A stretch of DNA of 64,000 nt. Source: Xiphias gladius. Its lineage: Eukaryota > Chordata > Actinopteri > Istiophoriformes > Xiphiidae. The stretch lies in contig NC_053400.1 of the NCBI RefSeq assembly GCF_016859285.1, positions 23,519,501 through 23,583,500 of the forward strand, read 5' to 3'. The notes below the pieces were generated by a model, which had not been told where the DNA came from, did no database searches, and was given only the letters and a program-made list of their open reading frames with translations. Positions 12,901-24,099 of this stretch are shown in pieces (position 1 is the stretch's first letter; every line of letters begins with the position of its first letter). Both the position numbers and the translations under genes were made by a program.

Positions 12901-15900
12901 ATTGCTCAACTCTTTTTCGAGAAACGTGACTTTTTTTTTTTTTTTCCGAATTTTGACGTTTCCATCAACCTTTTCTAATGTGATACTTAAAAAATGTGCA
13001 TAAAAATACGTCGATGGAAACACGGCTATTGTCACATATCATGATACTTCACTATAGCTGCTTTCAGTAAAGGACCTGAATTCTTCTTTCACCACTAAAA
13101 TAAAGAGAGAAATAACAAACACGATGAAGGTTTTAGAGATGAAAACACATTAGTGACAAAGAGATGAAGACACGAAGAGGAATTTTATTGCCTCAGTGAA
13201 GATACCTATCGGGTTATGTATCTAAATTCGCTGACCGCTGCATGTTCTTCTCCTGCTCAGTGGTCCAGCGAGCAATCATGACCACAGCTGGACACACCAG
13301 TAATAAGGACCGATCGTCCCATGACCTGTTGGGTAAAATACGGCCTTTTAAAGGTTCACTGTTCTGCTCTCTGAGCTGCAAGGTGACCAAAAGGACGGCA
13401 AACTCTGAGATACAGGCAGTAACTACGGAAGAGGCTGCTGGAGGCAAGAACATGAGCTACATGCAGCATTTATAGTCATAAAGAATTCTTACGGTGCATC
13501 AGGGCAGTGAAGCCTGTTATGGAAGCGGCAGGACGAGTGCAGATAGGAGAGGGGTTCCTCTTTTTTCTTTCGTTTACAGACAGAATTTCATGCTCCACAA
13601 TCCTTTGAAATATTTTACAGGACAAGATAAGTCAAAATGAAGACAGCAGAATATGAGTCATTAAGATGTTTCATGCTTCAGCCAAGAAATGTCAATGAGG
13701 CACAAATGTGTGTTTTACCTGCAACAAGTCTCTTATTCATAAAGAGGGCTAGTCTCTCTGCAATGTTGGTGACGGGAGCGGAATGTATTAACACACTTAA
13801 ACCCAGAGATGTAAAGTTTCCCACTGAGTAAAGAGACACAACTAGACGGTGGCGTAAAGCTGAACTATGGGATCAGTTCCCACTCTATGCCACCAGGGCT
13901 TGTATTATGGGTTACATTTTTTTGTTTGCAAAAGTGTTTATTACCATCGAGAGCTCATTACACGTGGGCTGTTGATTTTGCTGCTCTCTCACTCGGTAAA
14001 AAACACAATGTCTGTGTTTATTGTGCCCCGTTCATTACGGCTGTTTTTGTAACATTTTTCTAGGGAAGTGAAACCACAAACACAACCTCACCCCGCCAAA
14101 ACTGTCATGTAACTTTTATCCTAAGAGAAACTGGCTCAAATCATACCCAAGCGGATTTCATAGGAATTTTGTAAACATTTGATTAATATACTCATTTGTA
14201 GTAAATCAGTTTAAAAGATATGGTCCACATCTTGAGTACGAAATATTACTTTGTTTTTTGAAGGATGAACAATAAGTGATCCACATCTCTCTGACCAGGT
14301 GCTGTTTGATTAGTGTGAACTCAACGGAGAGAAAGTAAAGGGTCTCACTTAATTTATCCAGTAATCTTTACATGTTGTTCCGTGTGTGTTAACGTGTGTT
14401 TAACTAAACGTCTCAGTTTAAAACAGCAGCTGAAGAAGCCACTCAGGATCCCAACAATCAAGTAATTTATATTACTATACTACACTATAACTATAGGGCG
14501 AATCATCAAGCATGAAAAGGCCACAACAATCTACTCATGCAATAGCAATATGCAGTATAGAATAGTACACAGTATTTGTACAGTGCGATGAGAAAAATGT
14601 ATTTGCTAAGTTTGTGTTTAAAGTGAGAAACTTTTCGCGTTTTTACATGATCTTGTTTTTACGTTAGAACAAGATATTTTGGTAATGCTTTATTTATAAG
14701 TTACTGGGCTGCTCTAAATATCTAAACTATACAATTAGTGACTTACACATTAAAATTAATTAATCAGTGTAAGTGATTTGGAACCACTCTAACCATTACG
14801 ACAGACACGATATAATTAACTCAAGATGAGTTTCTGTCCAGTCAAACTAATATTCTAGATGATCTATTTCCATACCAGAGAGCAATAATCAGCCACTGTT
14901 TTAAACAGGAAGATAACTTTGTTAAGTTTTTGCTTCTTTTTTATTGTCTTCAATCTCTATTTTTTGATTTTCCTTTTCCATGTGTTAATATTGTCTATTA
15001 TTGTTTTTAATCATCTTTTATATGGTATATTTTTCTATATTTATTTTGGCTATTATAATTTTTTAATTAATATTTTTAATTAATTTTTATTTTATTTTAT
15101 TTTAATCAATCTATGTTTTTTATTTTTGTTGTCAATTATGAAGCACAGCTGTGGAATAAACAGCATCGTCAGCTTTAAAGTCAGGCTTAGAGCTCATTTA
15201 AAGAGTCAAATTACTTCAATTTTGTATGTCGTGTCCTTGTTTATCCTGGTTTCCTTTGTAGCAGTCGTAGAGTGTTGCTTGTTATTAGCATTTGACTTGA
15301 ATGAATTGGCGCAAACAGTTTCAAATACATCATCAGTGGGGTGTTTATAGGCAGTGTTGCCAACTTAGAGCCTTTGTCGCTAGATTTAGCAACTTTTCAG
15401 ACCGCTTCAGCGACTTTTCCTTACAAAAGCACATAGCGAAAATATCTAGTGACTTTTTTGACAATAATTAGCTACTTTACGTAAGAAGAGAGTCGTCTGC
15501 GAGCGTGAGGTCAGACTTTCCCTCTGCAGGCAAACCTCTCTTTGCATCTTATTCATTTGACCACATGGCAGCTGACACAGACATAAATGAGCTTCTGACT
15601 TTCTCTCTGAGTGATCATTTTACAAGTAAATATGGCCAGAATCACAGCACAGCCGTTGTTTAACTTACGTGCACGAGTATGGTGATTTTGTCAGACTGCG
15701 TCGCAATTATAAAATCAGGATTTTAGCAGTGCAGAGCAGCTGCTTGGAAATAGCTTGGAAGTCACTGCTGCTTAACATGTAGTCTTGATGGGCTTAATGG
15801 ACATTGAGCGACTTTTCCCGATAGTATCCATCTGCAGCCTGCATGACCACAAGACACGACCACTTGATAGATACCATTGGTTGGTTTTAAAGCCAATTTC

Positions 15901-18900
15901 AAACGTGTTACCCAGTGACTCTTTAGTTGGCGTTATCTGGATAGAGTTACATTTAGAGAAGTACCAGAACCACCTCCTGCTACAATTTAAACCCCTACAC
16001 GTTCCACCCCTGTCTTGCAGTCTGCTGACAGTCCCTTCTCACTTTTCCAGCAGGCTCTGGCTACTTTCCATTGAAAGTCGTTGTTTAGAGCGGTGCCACA
16101 ACACTTTTCAACTACGTCCGTAATTATTTACATTGACCATATGCAGTCCGGCCACATACTAGGTTTTGACCTAGTCTTGTTTAATCTCATCAGCACAACC
16201 TTTTTTAAGTATTATGTCCTTTTTATTACATGTGCAAATAAATACACTTAACTAAACTTTTTTTTTATAATAGTTTATCTTCCATCTCATCTGTAAATTT
16301 TAAACTGCATTAACCCTCGACTGATGTCATCCACTTCAACAGAAGGGAGGGATGCAAGTTCATTTCTGTATTAGGTTGTCTCCGGTCGGAAGTCAAACAG
16401 CAAACGTTTCTGTTCGGCAGCAGAAGATGAACTTGTCACCTCTCTGACTGTTTACAGTTCAAACAACATCAAACCCTCCATCAGCTGCTTTATGAGGTCA
16501 AACGAGCAAATGGCTGTGAGATCCAGGAAGTAAGAGAAGCTTCGGAGCTCTCAGCTGTCCGCGGCATCATGGTACGGTTAGTTGTTCTTTAATGAGCGAC
16601 CTCGCTCTGCCAGCTGGCGCTCATGTTACTGCACAAAGCCTCAGACACAGGAGGGAAGAAGACACCTGTGTGAGAGCGAACATCGTGCCACATGTGCCTC
16701 ATAAGAGACACTGTAGACCAGTGCTAGCGTGGCAGTGATCACACCATTAAAGTTTAACGCACAGAGCTGGGAGCGGCGCCAGAAAAGGAAGACAGATGCA
16801 GCCGAGGCTGGTTGGCCGGGCTCTAAAAAGCCCAGGTTTACATCTACTCCTTTTCCGTCTATAAAATTTGATTAATCATGACTTTGTTAGAAATTTGCAC
16901 CACAAAAGTACAATATCAACGCTGTCAGGTCCCCCGTCCTCCATCTTGTGGCCCTGGCCTTGAAGAGGAACTCAAAATCTAGTTTCAGCCATAAACTCAA
17001 AATCTAGTTTTAAGCCATAAAATGTTTTAGTTTATACTTTTATGTTTTAGCAAAGTCAAATATGAGAACCGTAAAGCTGTAAACAGCAATTATTTTAATT
17101 ATCAGTCGATGTGACAATTATTTTTTTTAGTAATTGATTGATTGTTCAGTATATAAAGTTTAGTAAAATAGCTCAAAAGGCCTGTCACAATGCCCTTAAG
17201 CCCAAGTAAACAAATTCAAATTTCTTTTTTTGTCTGGCCATCAATCAAAAACCAAAAGATGTTGAGTTTACAAAAGGAAAATGACAAAAATAGCAAATGT
17301 CTTCTCTTCTGTGTTCACACATTTACAGCCACACACACAGCGTGAGAAGTGAAACAACAGCAAGGACTGCAAAAAATATTAAACTTTTAAACATAAAGCT
17401 TTGTTCTTTAAAACTTCTTTACTTTGTTTAAACTGTGCTTTATGCATCTTTCCACATGTGTGAGCAGCTCTGGGGGAGATATCTATATAGGCCGGATTAG
17501 ATACTGTACACTGTTGCGTAACGTAAGACAAAGTGATCTGACCGAGGCACATGACACCCTGGACACCACATGAAAAATTAACAACACGCACACTGATCTA
17601 TCCAAGTCATGGAGACCGGAACAGGCAACATGCACAGGGCTACTTTTTCTTTAAACGGGGCGGGTGAAAACTGATTTGGGCGGGTTGTTATAATTTGGGC
17701 ATGGAGAGATGCGAGGGGAAAGCGACAGTTGTTATAAAAACAACAGGAGGTTAGTTACTGATGTTTGACCCGCTTGTCAACATGATCAACAGTTGCAGCA
17801 GCAGCGGGGGCAGTGACACACAGCTCATGGCGGCGAAAAAGGGTACTTGTCTGAACCCGATTGTCGCAATTTGTGTCAAAAATCGTCACCGAGCAATTTA
17901 GTCTCAACTCTGCCAAAACTGAACACACAGACATGAAACACATATATTTAGATTCAATGGGACTTACACTTGTATGATGACACAAACAAAATAATTAAGA
18001 CAAATTCAGAGGTGAAAAACAACGACTCTCGCTGCTGAAGTTTCTGTGTCACTGGTGTCCTCTTCAGGGGACTTGACACAGTTAGTCTCGTGCTGGGTTT
18101 GATACACTGTGAATGTGATACTGACAATACCACTTAAATTACACGGAAGACCAGTTACGGATTCTGGTCGCCACTGGCCCTTAAGTAGCATTCGTATTTA
18201 TCGGCCACTTGACTGTTGTCGCAAATTGGTTGAGATCAGCTTTGAATGCTGATTGGGGGTCAGTTAAGCAGTTTTAAAGACGGTCTCTAATCAATAATCT
18301 TTTCGGACGGGTGTAGTTTATTAGGTGGTGATGATGATGGGAAGAGGCTGAAGGAGACTCCGCCGACACCGTCTTGATTGCATGTAAAGGTTTATTACAA
18401 AGAAGTACAGCGTCAGGTCAAGCATCTGCAGATCTGCTTGTGAGAGGGTGTGAAGCCAATGAACCACTCTCCAACTCAGCCCTGACCACCGACTCTTAAA
18501 CAAGGCCGTTGTCTTCCTAAGACACGTCACCAACATATGTTTTAATCATAAAGTGTTACCTCCCTTTTCAGACTGCGAGGCCCCCTCTGAGTCCCCCCGA
18601 TCTAGGGCCTCTACGATAACACATAAATCTGTCTCTGCATATTTAGCCATACACCTCACGGGTCGTCGGCCTACCTCTCAGTGTCTCTACTCTGGAGACA
18701 TCGACGTGGTCTTTTTTTAGTACGCCGTGTTGTACAGAGAGGTATTTTGATGATATTATACCTGTGTTCCTGTCTGAAATAAAGGAGCCCTGTCAGCAAC
18801 GGACCAATACTAATGCAATTTCCCCTCCCTGTCGTTGAAAACCAGAGCCAATCACGTTCGCTTCCCCTGACCACAAATCCGGTCATGTACACTGACCCGG

Positions 18901-21845
18901 GCACAAGGACCAAGAACACATTATGCTGCCATCGAGTAATCGGATTTGCTCCTTGCTCATAATAGAGCAATTTCCTGTAAAACTATTTAGTGAACTTGCA
19001 AAGTCTGTAACGTAATCCCCTAATTTATGGCGTATATATGTCCTGTTTTCCAGGAACAATGGCTCATTTTAGAAGATGAATATTATGAAGCTCGGAAAGC
19101 TGACAGAAGTCACCTTGAGAGACAACAAACAAAAGAATAAATGACATTGCACAATTTGAGCTGTCACTGATGAATGCCTTTCTCCCAACTCATTAAACCT
19201 TTTGCAAATCCTTTTTTTTTTTTTTTTTTGGCCACATGGTTGCAGCAGAACAAGCAGCGAACACAACACTTACATATGATCGCCTTTAAAAAGTTGACAC
19301 GGTGAACTTGTGAGCCAAGAGTCGCCTATTTACTCATCCAGCAGATACTGAATAACATTAACATTTATTTGGGGTCGTGTTTTGGTTATTCTGGTGAATG
19401 GAGGTCCCATATTCACTCTTCGTTCGAAGAGTGAACATTGAATTTTTAGTGACGAGACGAAAATTGTGGCAGACGACCAACATCAGATCTGTGTGGAGCA
19501 ATGACGAGACTACCATTCCTCCAAGTAATACTTGAAACAAACATAAATATAATATTTCCATCATTTTTTCTCAATCTTTGAGGTTTGACTGGCGCTTTTT
19601 TAATAACATAATCTCATTGCACCCTCTTTTTCTGCGTTGGTTTAAAGGGACATGACTGGAGGGTTAGAGCCACTTGTTTATCTCAGTGAACCAACCCCCA
19701 GTATTACAGTAGTGGATGGAAATTCACATGCATTTGGAGTTTCTTTTGCCGATTCTCTATAAATTCAGTTGAAAGTTGCTCTACATTTGGACGGAAACTT
19801 CACTAATGTGTGGAACTAGATTGAGCTGGAGGACATCATGCACAGGTTAAGGTAGGACAGCCCATAATCGGACACACAAACCTTTTGTTACTAGCATTAC
19901 AGCCTATGGCAGGCAAGAGAAAATATTTATAAGTTAAATTTAAGACTTTTTAATACCTTCTAATGGCTTTTTTAAACATGTGTTTTGTTTATCAGCACAC
20001 TGGGCTATTGGTGTGCGGGCCTCGTTAGCAACTAACAAGATGTTTTGAGTCCAAGTAAGAATATCCTCAGGAAGATAGAAATACCTCCCTGCGTACATCA
20101 TACTGTGACACTTATTTGAAGAAATCTTCGCCTCTTTACCTACAGGAGTTGGCTTATCCGGCCACATTTACCCATGCGCCTGCAGTGATCCAGGCAGGTT
20201 TCACATTCGGTCATCTATGCTATCCTATAAAATGTAATGGCCAAGTTTTAGATTTCTTAGATTTTTTTTCTTAGTCCTAGCAAAAGAAATTTACCTACAG
20301 CTGCAAATAAATGAAATACCAACCATGCACACAACAATAAGACATTTCTTGAAGTCTGATGTACTGATTAAATTAAGCAGGGGGGTTTCACTGAAGACCG
20401 TAGAGGTGTCAAATAAATTGAATAAATGAAATCATCACTATTTAAATGTGTTACAACAATGGCATGAGATTCAGTGGAACAGACTCACCATGGGTCTGCG
20501 ATTTTCCACCAGGTGGATACCAACAATGCCCAGAAATGCTCCAAAACTCAGCTGGAGGTAGGAAGAGATCAAAGAGGAAGAAACGAGGAGAAGCATTAGG
20601 CCTCGGATGAGGAGCAAATTTTAAAAAAACATTATACACACACACACAGCCATGTCACAGTCGTAGAATATTTCAATGATGAAATGAAAGTGAGGTTTCA
20701 GTGTCAGAACAAAGAAATGTAAGGATCGTGAAGGTGAGATGGGAGGTGACTGTCACTCACGGTGATGCCGGGGTAGTAGCCAGCGACAGGCACGTTGTCG
20801 GTGCGAGTGGCAGAGATGAGACCCACTGCCAGCACCACCAGAGACAGAGCCAGCAGGGACACAGTCACCCACAGAGCCGTTTTCCTCCGACGCAGGTACT
20901 GATCTGAGGTCAGATGGGAGGAAGACGTGCGGTGAGAGGAAGACCTCTTTGCCTTCAGTACCACTAAAGCCCCTGAATTACATGCTGCTCTGAGCCTAAT
21001 TCTGACCATAAAATCTAGACCTAAATCTCTAACCAAACATCTGGACGAGGATCCATTTATAAACAGCTTATTAGCATTTACAACTGCAGACTCAATGGAT
21101 TATTGAAGAACCTTTTATTAATGATTCATTAACATTTATAATTGCAGGTGACTGGCTAACTTTTGCTTAATTGAAAAACCCAAGACCCTTTATTAATGTC
21201 ACGCTGACATTCACTGCAACCCTGATGACTTATTAGAAAGTGTTAAACTTATTGATGGTTTACCAACATTTATATCTGCATTATTGCTGAAGAGAAACAA
21301 ACAGCCATGTTACTACCAAACATTTTAGTCTTTATTCAGACAAAAGAATGGGAATTTCTTATCTTAAAAATGTGATAAAAACAGCTCTCGCCATCGACAT
21401 TTCACATTCACTGTGTTGTTCTCTCTACATTTGGACTATTTTAAGTTTTGCATGCAGATCAACAGCCAGTCAGACTCTATTTCTAAGTTAATAAATGGTT
21501 TTGCATCTCCATCTGGACCTGTTTATAAATGGATTTCTGTCCCGGGTTCCTGCAGCATCTTTTTTGCAGAAGATAAGTGGTCAGAGAGTCAACGAGCAAA
21601 GTGTCGCGCTGGAGGAGGATTTGCCACAATCCAGCAAGCCAAAAGTTGTTAATAATGAAGTTTCCTGTTAATGGCTCATAACCGATCTAACGTTAAGGAT
21701 ATTTGAGATGCTGCCGCAACTTTGAGCTCTCTGCGGAGTCTGGTTCAAAGGTGTCGGGATGAAACTTTGAGGGAAACGTACCTGCTGGATCCAGTATGTC
21801 GGCCGCTGCTTGCTGAGCTGTCTGCTGGGTTTCAGGCTGCTGCAT
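1085..21845 (-). CDS. tmem255b: Transmembrane protein 255B, 3' end outside the window
   Basis: Eight exons on the minus strand join in frame: 21782-21845, 20761-20903, 20489-20551, 7646-7735, 5681-5761, 3935-4020, 2015-2174 and 1085-1231, giving 278 codons. The human protein has roughly 326, so the proline-rich C-terminal tail lies beyond position 1. Four hydrophobic segments are predicted at about residues 31-51, 68-86, 91-115 and 201-225. Family landmarks include TRTDNV followed by GYYPGI, CAIVDG, a cysteine-rich loop with [11 protein letters not shown], and [15 protein letters not shown]. The short loop between TM3 and TM4, together with the neighbouring grk1, favours 255B over the X-linked paralogue 255A. 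The function is unknown in the literature I recall. The start ATG at 21845 is the first in-frame Met of exon 1. Intron 3 (7736-20488) is 12.75 kb and holds most of the repeats. Confidence 0.9.
1232..2014. other. tmem255b intron 7, no recognisable feature
   Basis: This 783-base intron has a consensus-like donor (GTGAGC, read on the minus strand) and an acceptor ending TGCAG. I see no repeat family or RNA gene. Intron 6 (2175-3934) is similar: AT-rich, with a run of 12 C around 3901 and no coding potential. Confidence 0.6.
4434..5661 (-). mobile_element. Tc1/mariner-like DNA transposon, decayed, with both terminal inverted repeats
   Basis: The element is bounded by TA on both sides (4432-4433 and 5662-5663). 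The ends begin CAGTATACAACA on the left and, read inward from the right, CAATATACAACA. The inverted repeats continue for about 60 bases, sharing a GAAATGTTAAA block. Between them a minus-strand reading frame (about 4660-5075) carries typical Tc1 transposase pieces: [26 protein letters not shown] and [15 protein letters not shown], the last around the second catalytic aspartate. The frame then decays, so the copy is not functional. The length of about 1.23 kb fits a full-length Tc1 unit. It lies wholly inside tmem255b intron 5 (4021-5680), on the same strand as the gene. Confidence 0.85.
5762..7645. other. tmem255b intron 4, with one dispersed repeat
   Basis: The first 900 bases show nothing I can assign. 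From about 6715 to 7165 there is a repeat copy that recurs at 31250-31800 in grk1 intron 1. Shared blocks are TACTTAAATGTAG, GAGAAATAAATTATT and TACTGGGAAACAA. There is no coding potential. Confidence 0.5.
6715..7165 (+). repeat. Dispersed repeat, copy 1 of 2 in window
   Basis: This copy aligns by eye with 31250-31800 in the same orientation. Both begin with CAGCCTG followed by CAGTGTAAT, pass through TACTTAAATGTAGRTACAG and GAAATAAATTATT, and end near CAGGCT followed by AAGTGTTACC. The class is unknown. Confidence 0.55.
8240..8700 (+). repeat. Dispersed repeat with CCTAACC/AACCATGA-type blocks
   Basis: The segment carries TTTACTATTGTAACCATGACGACC, a run of AACCTCAACCAAGTACTAAA and AACCCAAACCATGATC type blocks, and a second TTGTAACCATGACGACGG. 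A diverged copy in opposite orientation is at 11070-11330, with GGTTGAGGTTAGGGAAAG and ATCGTGGTTTGGTT. The class is not determined. Confidence 0.5.
9886..9939. repeat. (CA)27 microsatellite
   Basis: Uninterrupted CA dinucleotide array inside tmem255b intron 3. A shorter ACAC run follows at 10071-10089. Confidence 0.95.
10588..10615. repeat. (TTTTG)n pentanucleotide array
   Basis: About five tandem TTTTG units in tmem255b intron 3. Confidence 0.9.
11070..11330 (-). repeat. Dispersed repeat, inverted relative to 8240-8700
   Basis: Its reverse complement resembles the CCTAACC-rich repeat at 8240-8700. Recognisable blocks are AACCTGGTTGAGGTTAGGG and GATCGTGGTTTGG on the plus strand. A 103-residue reading frame across it has no family resemblance and is not a gene. 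Confidence 0.4.
12352..12530 (+). repeat. Dispersed teleost repeat, TACTCAAGTAC family
   Basis: It begins CAGTGGTGGACAGTGACTACG and contains TACATTTACTCAAGTACT, ACTTGTACTTTACTTG and CCACTACATT. Related copies occur at 23515-23700, 26885-27015, 36560-36780, 45600-45770 and 54040-54340. The class is not established from the sequence. Confidence 0.6.
15353..15786 (+). repeat. Dispersed repeat, copy A of an inverted pair
   Basis: This 430-base unit matches the reverse complement of 51429-51861 along its whole length. Long shared blocks include TTTCTCTCTGAGTGATCATT, TTTACAAGTAAATATGGCC, AATCACAGCACAGCCGTTG and AAAATCAGGATTTTAGCAGTG. No transposase or terminal repeat is seen, so the class is open. 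It lies in tmem255b intron 3. Confidence 0.75.
17085..17300 (-). repeat. Dispersed teleost repeat, ATTAATCGATTAAT family
   Basis: The copy runs from a diverged AATTATCAGTCGATG/TAATTGATTGATTG end through TGTCTGGCCATCAATCAAAA and AAAAGATGTTGAGTTTAC, in reverse orientation. It sits inside tmem255b intron 3. Confidence 0.5.
20552..20760. other. tmem255b intron 2
   Basis: A 209-base intron with a GTGAGT donor and a CCTCCAG acceptor on the minus strand. Intron 1 (20904-21781, 878 bases) likewise shows no recognisable feature. Confidence 0.7.
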
Positions 21846-21918
21846 TTCGACTCAGCGTGGATGAATCCGACCGAAGCTTTCAGTGTTTTTGATGGAGGAG
21901 GGGTTTTCCTCTCTTTCT

Positions 21919-21942
21919 TTGTTTGTTTGTTTGTTTGTTTGT
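21919..21942. repeat. (GTTT)6 array
   Basis: Short tetranucleotide run about 75 bases upstream of the tmem255b start codon, within the probable 5' untranslated region or proximal promoter. Confidence 0.85.
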
Positions 21943-22142
21943 TTTTCCCTGTTGATTCAGAACAGAGTCCTCATCCTCCACGGAGAGCGGCCACGGGCAA
22001 CAAGCTGCGAGCAAGAGGGTGTTTTTCTCCCCCCTTATAGTTAAAACATTTTTTTTTTTTTTTAGATAAATAAGAGCGCGGTGTCATATAAACAGTACCA
22101 CAGCTGACACTGAGCTCAGAAAGGTTCAACTTTTCTTGAAAC

Positions 22143-22337
22143 CTGAGAGAGTGAGAGGCTGAAAGAGAGAGAGAGGGAGAGAGAGAGAGAAAGGGAGGGA
22201 GAGAGAGGGAGAAAGAGAGAGAGAGAAAGAGAGAGAGAGAGAGGGAGAGAGAGAGGCTGAAAGAGAGAGAGAGGGAGAGAGAGAGAGGAGAAAGAGAGAG
22301 AGAGAGAGAAAGGGAGGGAGCGAGAGGGAGGGAGAGA

Positions 22338-22372
<35 letters not shown>

Positions 22373-22378
22373 GGAGAA

Positions 22379-22409
<31 letters not shown>

Positions 22410-22484
22410 GAGAGAGGGAGAGAGAGAGAGAGGGAGAGAGAGAGAGAGGGAGAAAGAGAGAGAGAGAGAGAGGGAGAAAGATAG

Positions 22485-22519
<35 letters not shown>

Positions 22520-22550
22520 GAGGGAGAGAGAGGAAGAGCTAGAGAGAAAG
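22143..22550. repeat. Long homopurine GA/GGA tract
   Basis: About 410 bases of almost pure purine on the plus strand, made of GAGA, GGGA and AAAG units with two recurrent GAGAGGCTGAAAGAGAG islands near each other (around 22153 and 22253). It lies 0.3-0.7 kb upstream of the tmem255b start codon. The minus strand reads as Ser-Leu repeats in one frame, which is an artefact and not a protein. Confidence 0.95.
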
Positions 22551-22859
22551 AACAATCAGATCCCTGTTTTCACCTCAGTGATAAATGATTCAATTATTTA
22601 TCTCACACAAGTTTAACGCTGCTTTGATTTCGGGTTCCTGTTTAAAATAATTACTGGACGTGGCTGAACTCAATAAGAATCACAACAAAGCAGCAGGTTT
22701 GCTGAGTGGGTTTTGAACGTCTGCATCCCTGACTGGTCATGATGCTGCAGCGGTGATGTGGACTGTGACAGCAGTAATATGGGTGTGCAGCGCCCTCCAT
22801 CGGCCAAACGCTTGACAAACCAGCCATATACTGTATACAGCTTCAGGCCCACCTATGAA

Positions 22860-23125
22860 ATGTCAGTAAGTAGTGGGAAAATGCATTCAAATGGTTTGTT
22901 TTATTCGACCAACAAACCAAAAATCCAACGACGTTCGGTTGGTTTAGTTATGGAAGAAGAAGAAAAGCAGAAAATCCTCACATTTGAGAAGCTGGAAGCA
23001 GCGACTGATTTGCATTTTTCCTTTAAAAATTCACAAAAACGATTATTTGTGCATCAAAATAGTTCCTGATTAAATTCTCTGTCAGGCAACTAATCAATTG
23101 ATCGACTACTTGTTGCAGCTGTAAT
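22860..23125 (-). repeat. Dispersed teleost repeat, ATTAATCGATTAAT family
   Basis: Reverse-oriented copy. It contains GACCAACAAACCAAAAATCC, CCTCACATTTGAGAAGCTGG, and an end with CTAATCAATTGATCGACTAC and TGTTGCAGCTGTAATAG. Confidence 0.6.
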
Positions 23126-23514
23126 AGATATACTAAAGTTTGACCCATGTTTTTAAGATGTCAGACTTTTCCAAGACTACATGACGCCCTTAACACAGCG
23201 AAGGTAAGTGCTCTGGCCTCATCGTGTTGTGTGGATTTAGTGAGAACGTAGAGGAAATACTGGTGTGCTGATATCACATATTTGGTGATAATTCAGAGTA
23301 AAAATATCATTTATGTAGTATGCAAGTAGTGTAAAGTTAAAAGTAACCAATTACTCAAACTGACAGAAAATGAATCAGCAACTATTTTGATTAATCATTT
23401 CAGTCAGTTTTCAAGAAAAAAATCCAAACCCAGTTTCAGCATCTCAGTTGTATGTATTTCTTGTTTTTCTTTATCTTCTGTGATTTTAATGGGATTATAT
23501 TTGGGGTTTTGACA

Positions 23515-23700
23515 GCAGTGGAAAGTAACTACGTACATTTACTCAAGTATTGCACTTAAGTAGACTGGAAATTTACTTGAGTAGCTGTTTCCTTTTTATG
23601 TCACTTTATATTTCTGCTCCATTACATTTCAGTATATAATAATGAACTTTTTACTCCACTACATTTATTTGAGAGTTGTAGTTACTACTTACTTCTCAGG
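23515..23700 (+). repeat. Dispersed teleost repeat, TACTCAAGTAC family
   Basis: It begins GCAGTGGAAAGTAACTACG, then TTTACTCAAGTATTGCACTT and CTCCACTACATTTATTTGAG. It is close kin to the copy at 12352-12530 and in the same orientation. It directly follows a partial ATTAATCGATTAAT-family copy at 23370-23510. Confidence 0.6.
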
Positions 23701-24093
23701 TCAACCTTTTACGTTAAAAAAAAAAGAAAAAAGAAAAATCAAATGTATAGGTCAAAGGGTAGAACATATGCAGTCCTTAAATTACAATAGTAAACAATTT
23801 GTTCAATTTTGCCGGACTATTAGCTATAAAAACATTTCAACACACTGAATTAAAAGTAAGACTTGTGTGTATACTGCCACATATACAACAGAAATTATTT
23901 CAGTATGTCCTCATTCTAAATCCAGGCAGTTACTGAAAGTCTTGAAGTTGGTGTTGTCTGCTTATATTTGGCTTCATCACTCTATTACATACATATTGCT
24001 GCCCCCAGGATGAAGATTGGCCCTTGGTGGAGGAACTGGACCTGTTCATGTGTCAGTCACACACAGAACATGGCTGATTTTAACGGCAAAATG

Positions 24094-24099
24094 TTTATT
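24094..24099 (-). terminator. Candidate grk1 polyadenylation signal AATAAA
   Basis: TTTATT on the plus strand is AATAAA on the minus strand, about 700 bases beyond the grk1 stop codon. No closer hexamer stood out. This is a guess from position and motif only. Confidence 0.3.

Larger units (their letters stand above)
7736..20488. other. tmem255b intron 3, 12.75 kb
   Basis: No exon could be supported here. Contents in order: a repeat at 8240-8700, a CA array at 9886-9939, a TTTTG array at 10588-10615, a repeat at 11070-11330, a TACTCAAGTAC-family repeat at 12352-12530, a repeat at 15353-15786 that recurs inverted in tmco3 intron 1, a repeat at 17085-17300, and a higher-GC block at about 17600-18970. 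The stretches at 9700-9870, 12060-12200 and 16560-16850 look unlike the repeats and are candidates for regulatory DNA only. The rest is unremarkable AT-rich intron. Confidence 0.6.

Noticed and set aside
15785-16123. Plus-strand 112-residue reading frame in tmem255b intron 3
   Set aside because: No family resemblance, no splice or promoter context, and it begins at the edge of a dispersed repeat.
21971-22555. Minus-strand 194-residue Ser-Leu reading frame
   Set aside because: It is the translation of the GA/CT purine tract; there are no stops because TCT and CTC codons alternate. No gene context or homology.
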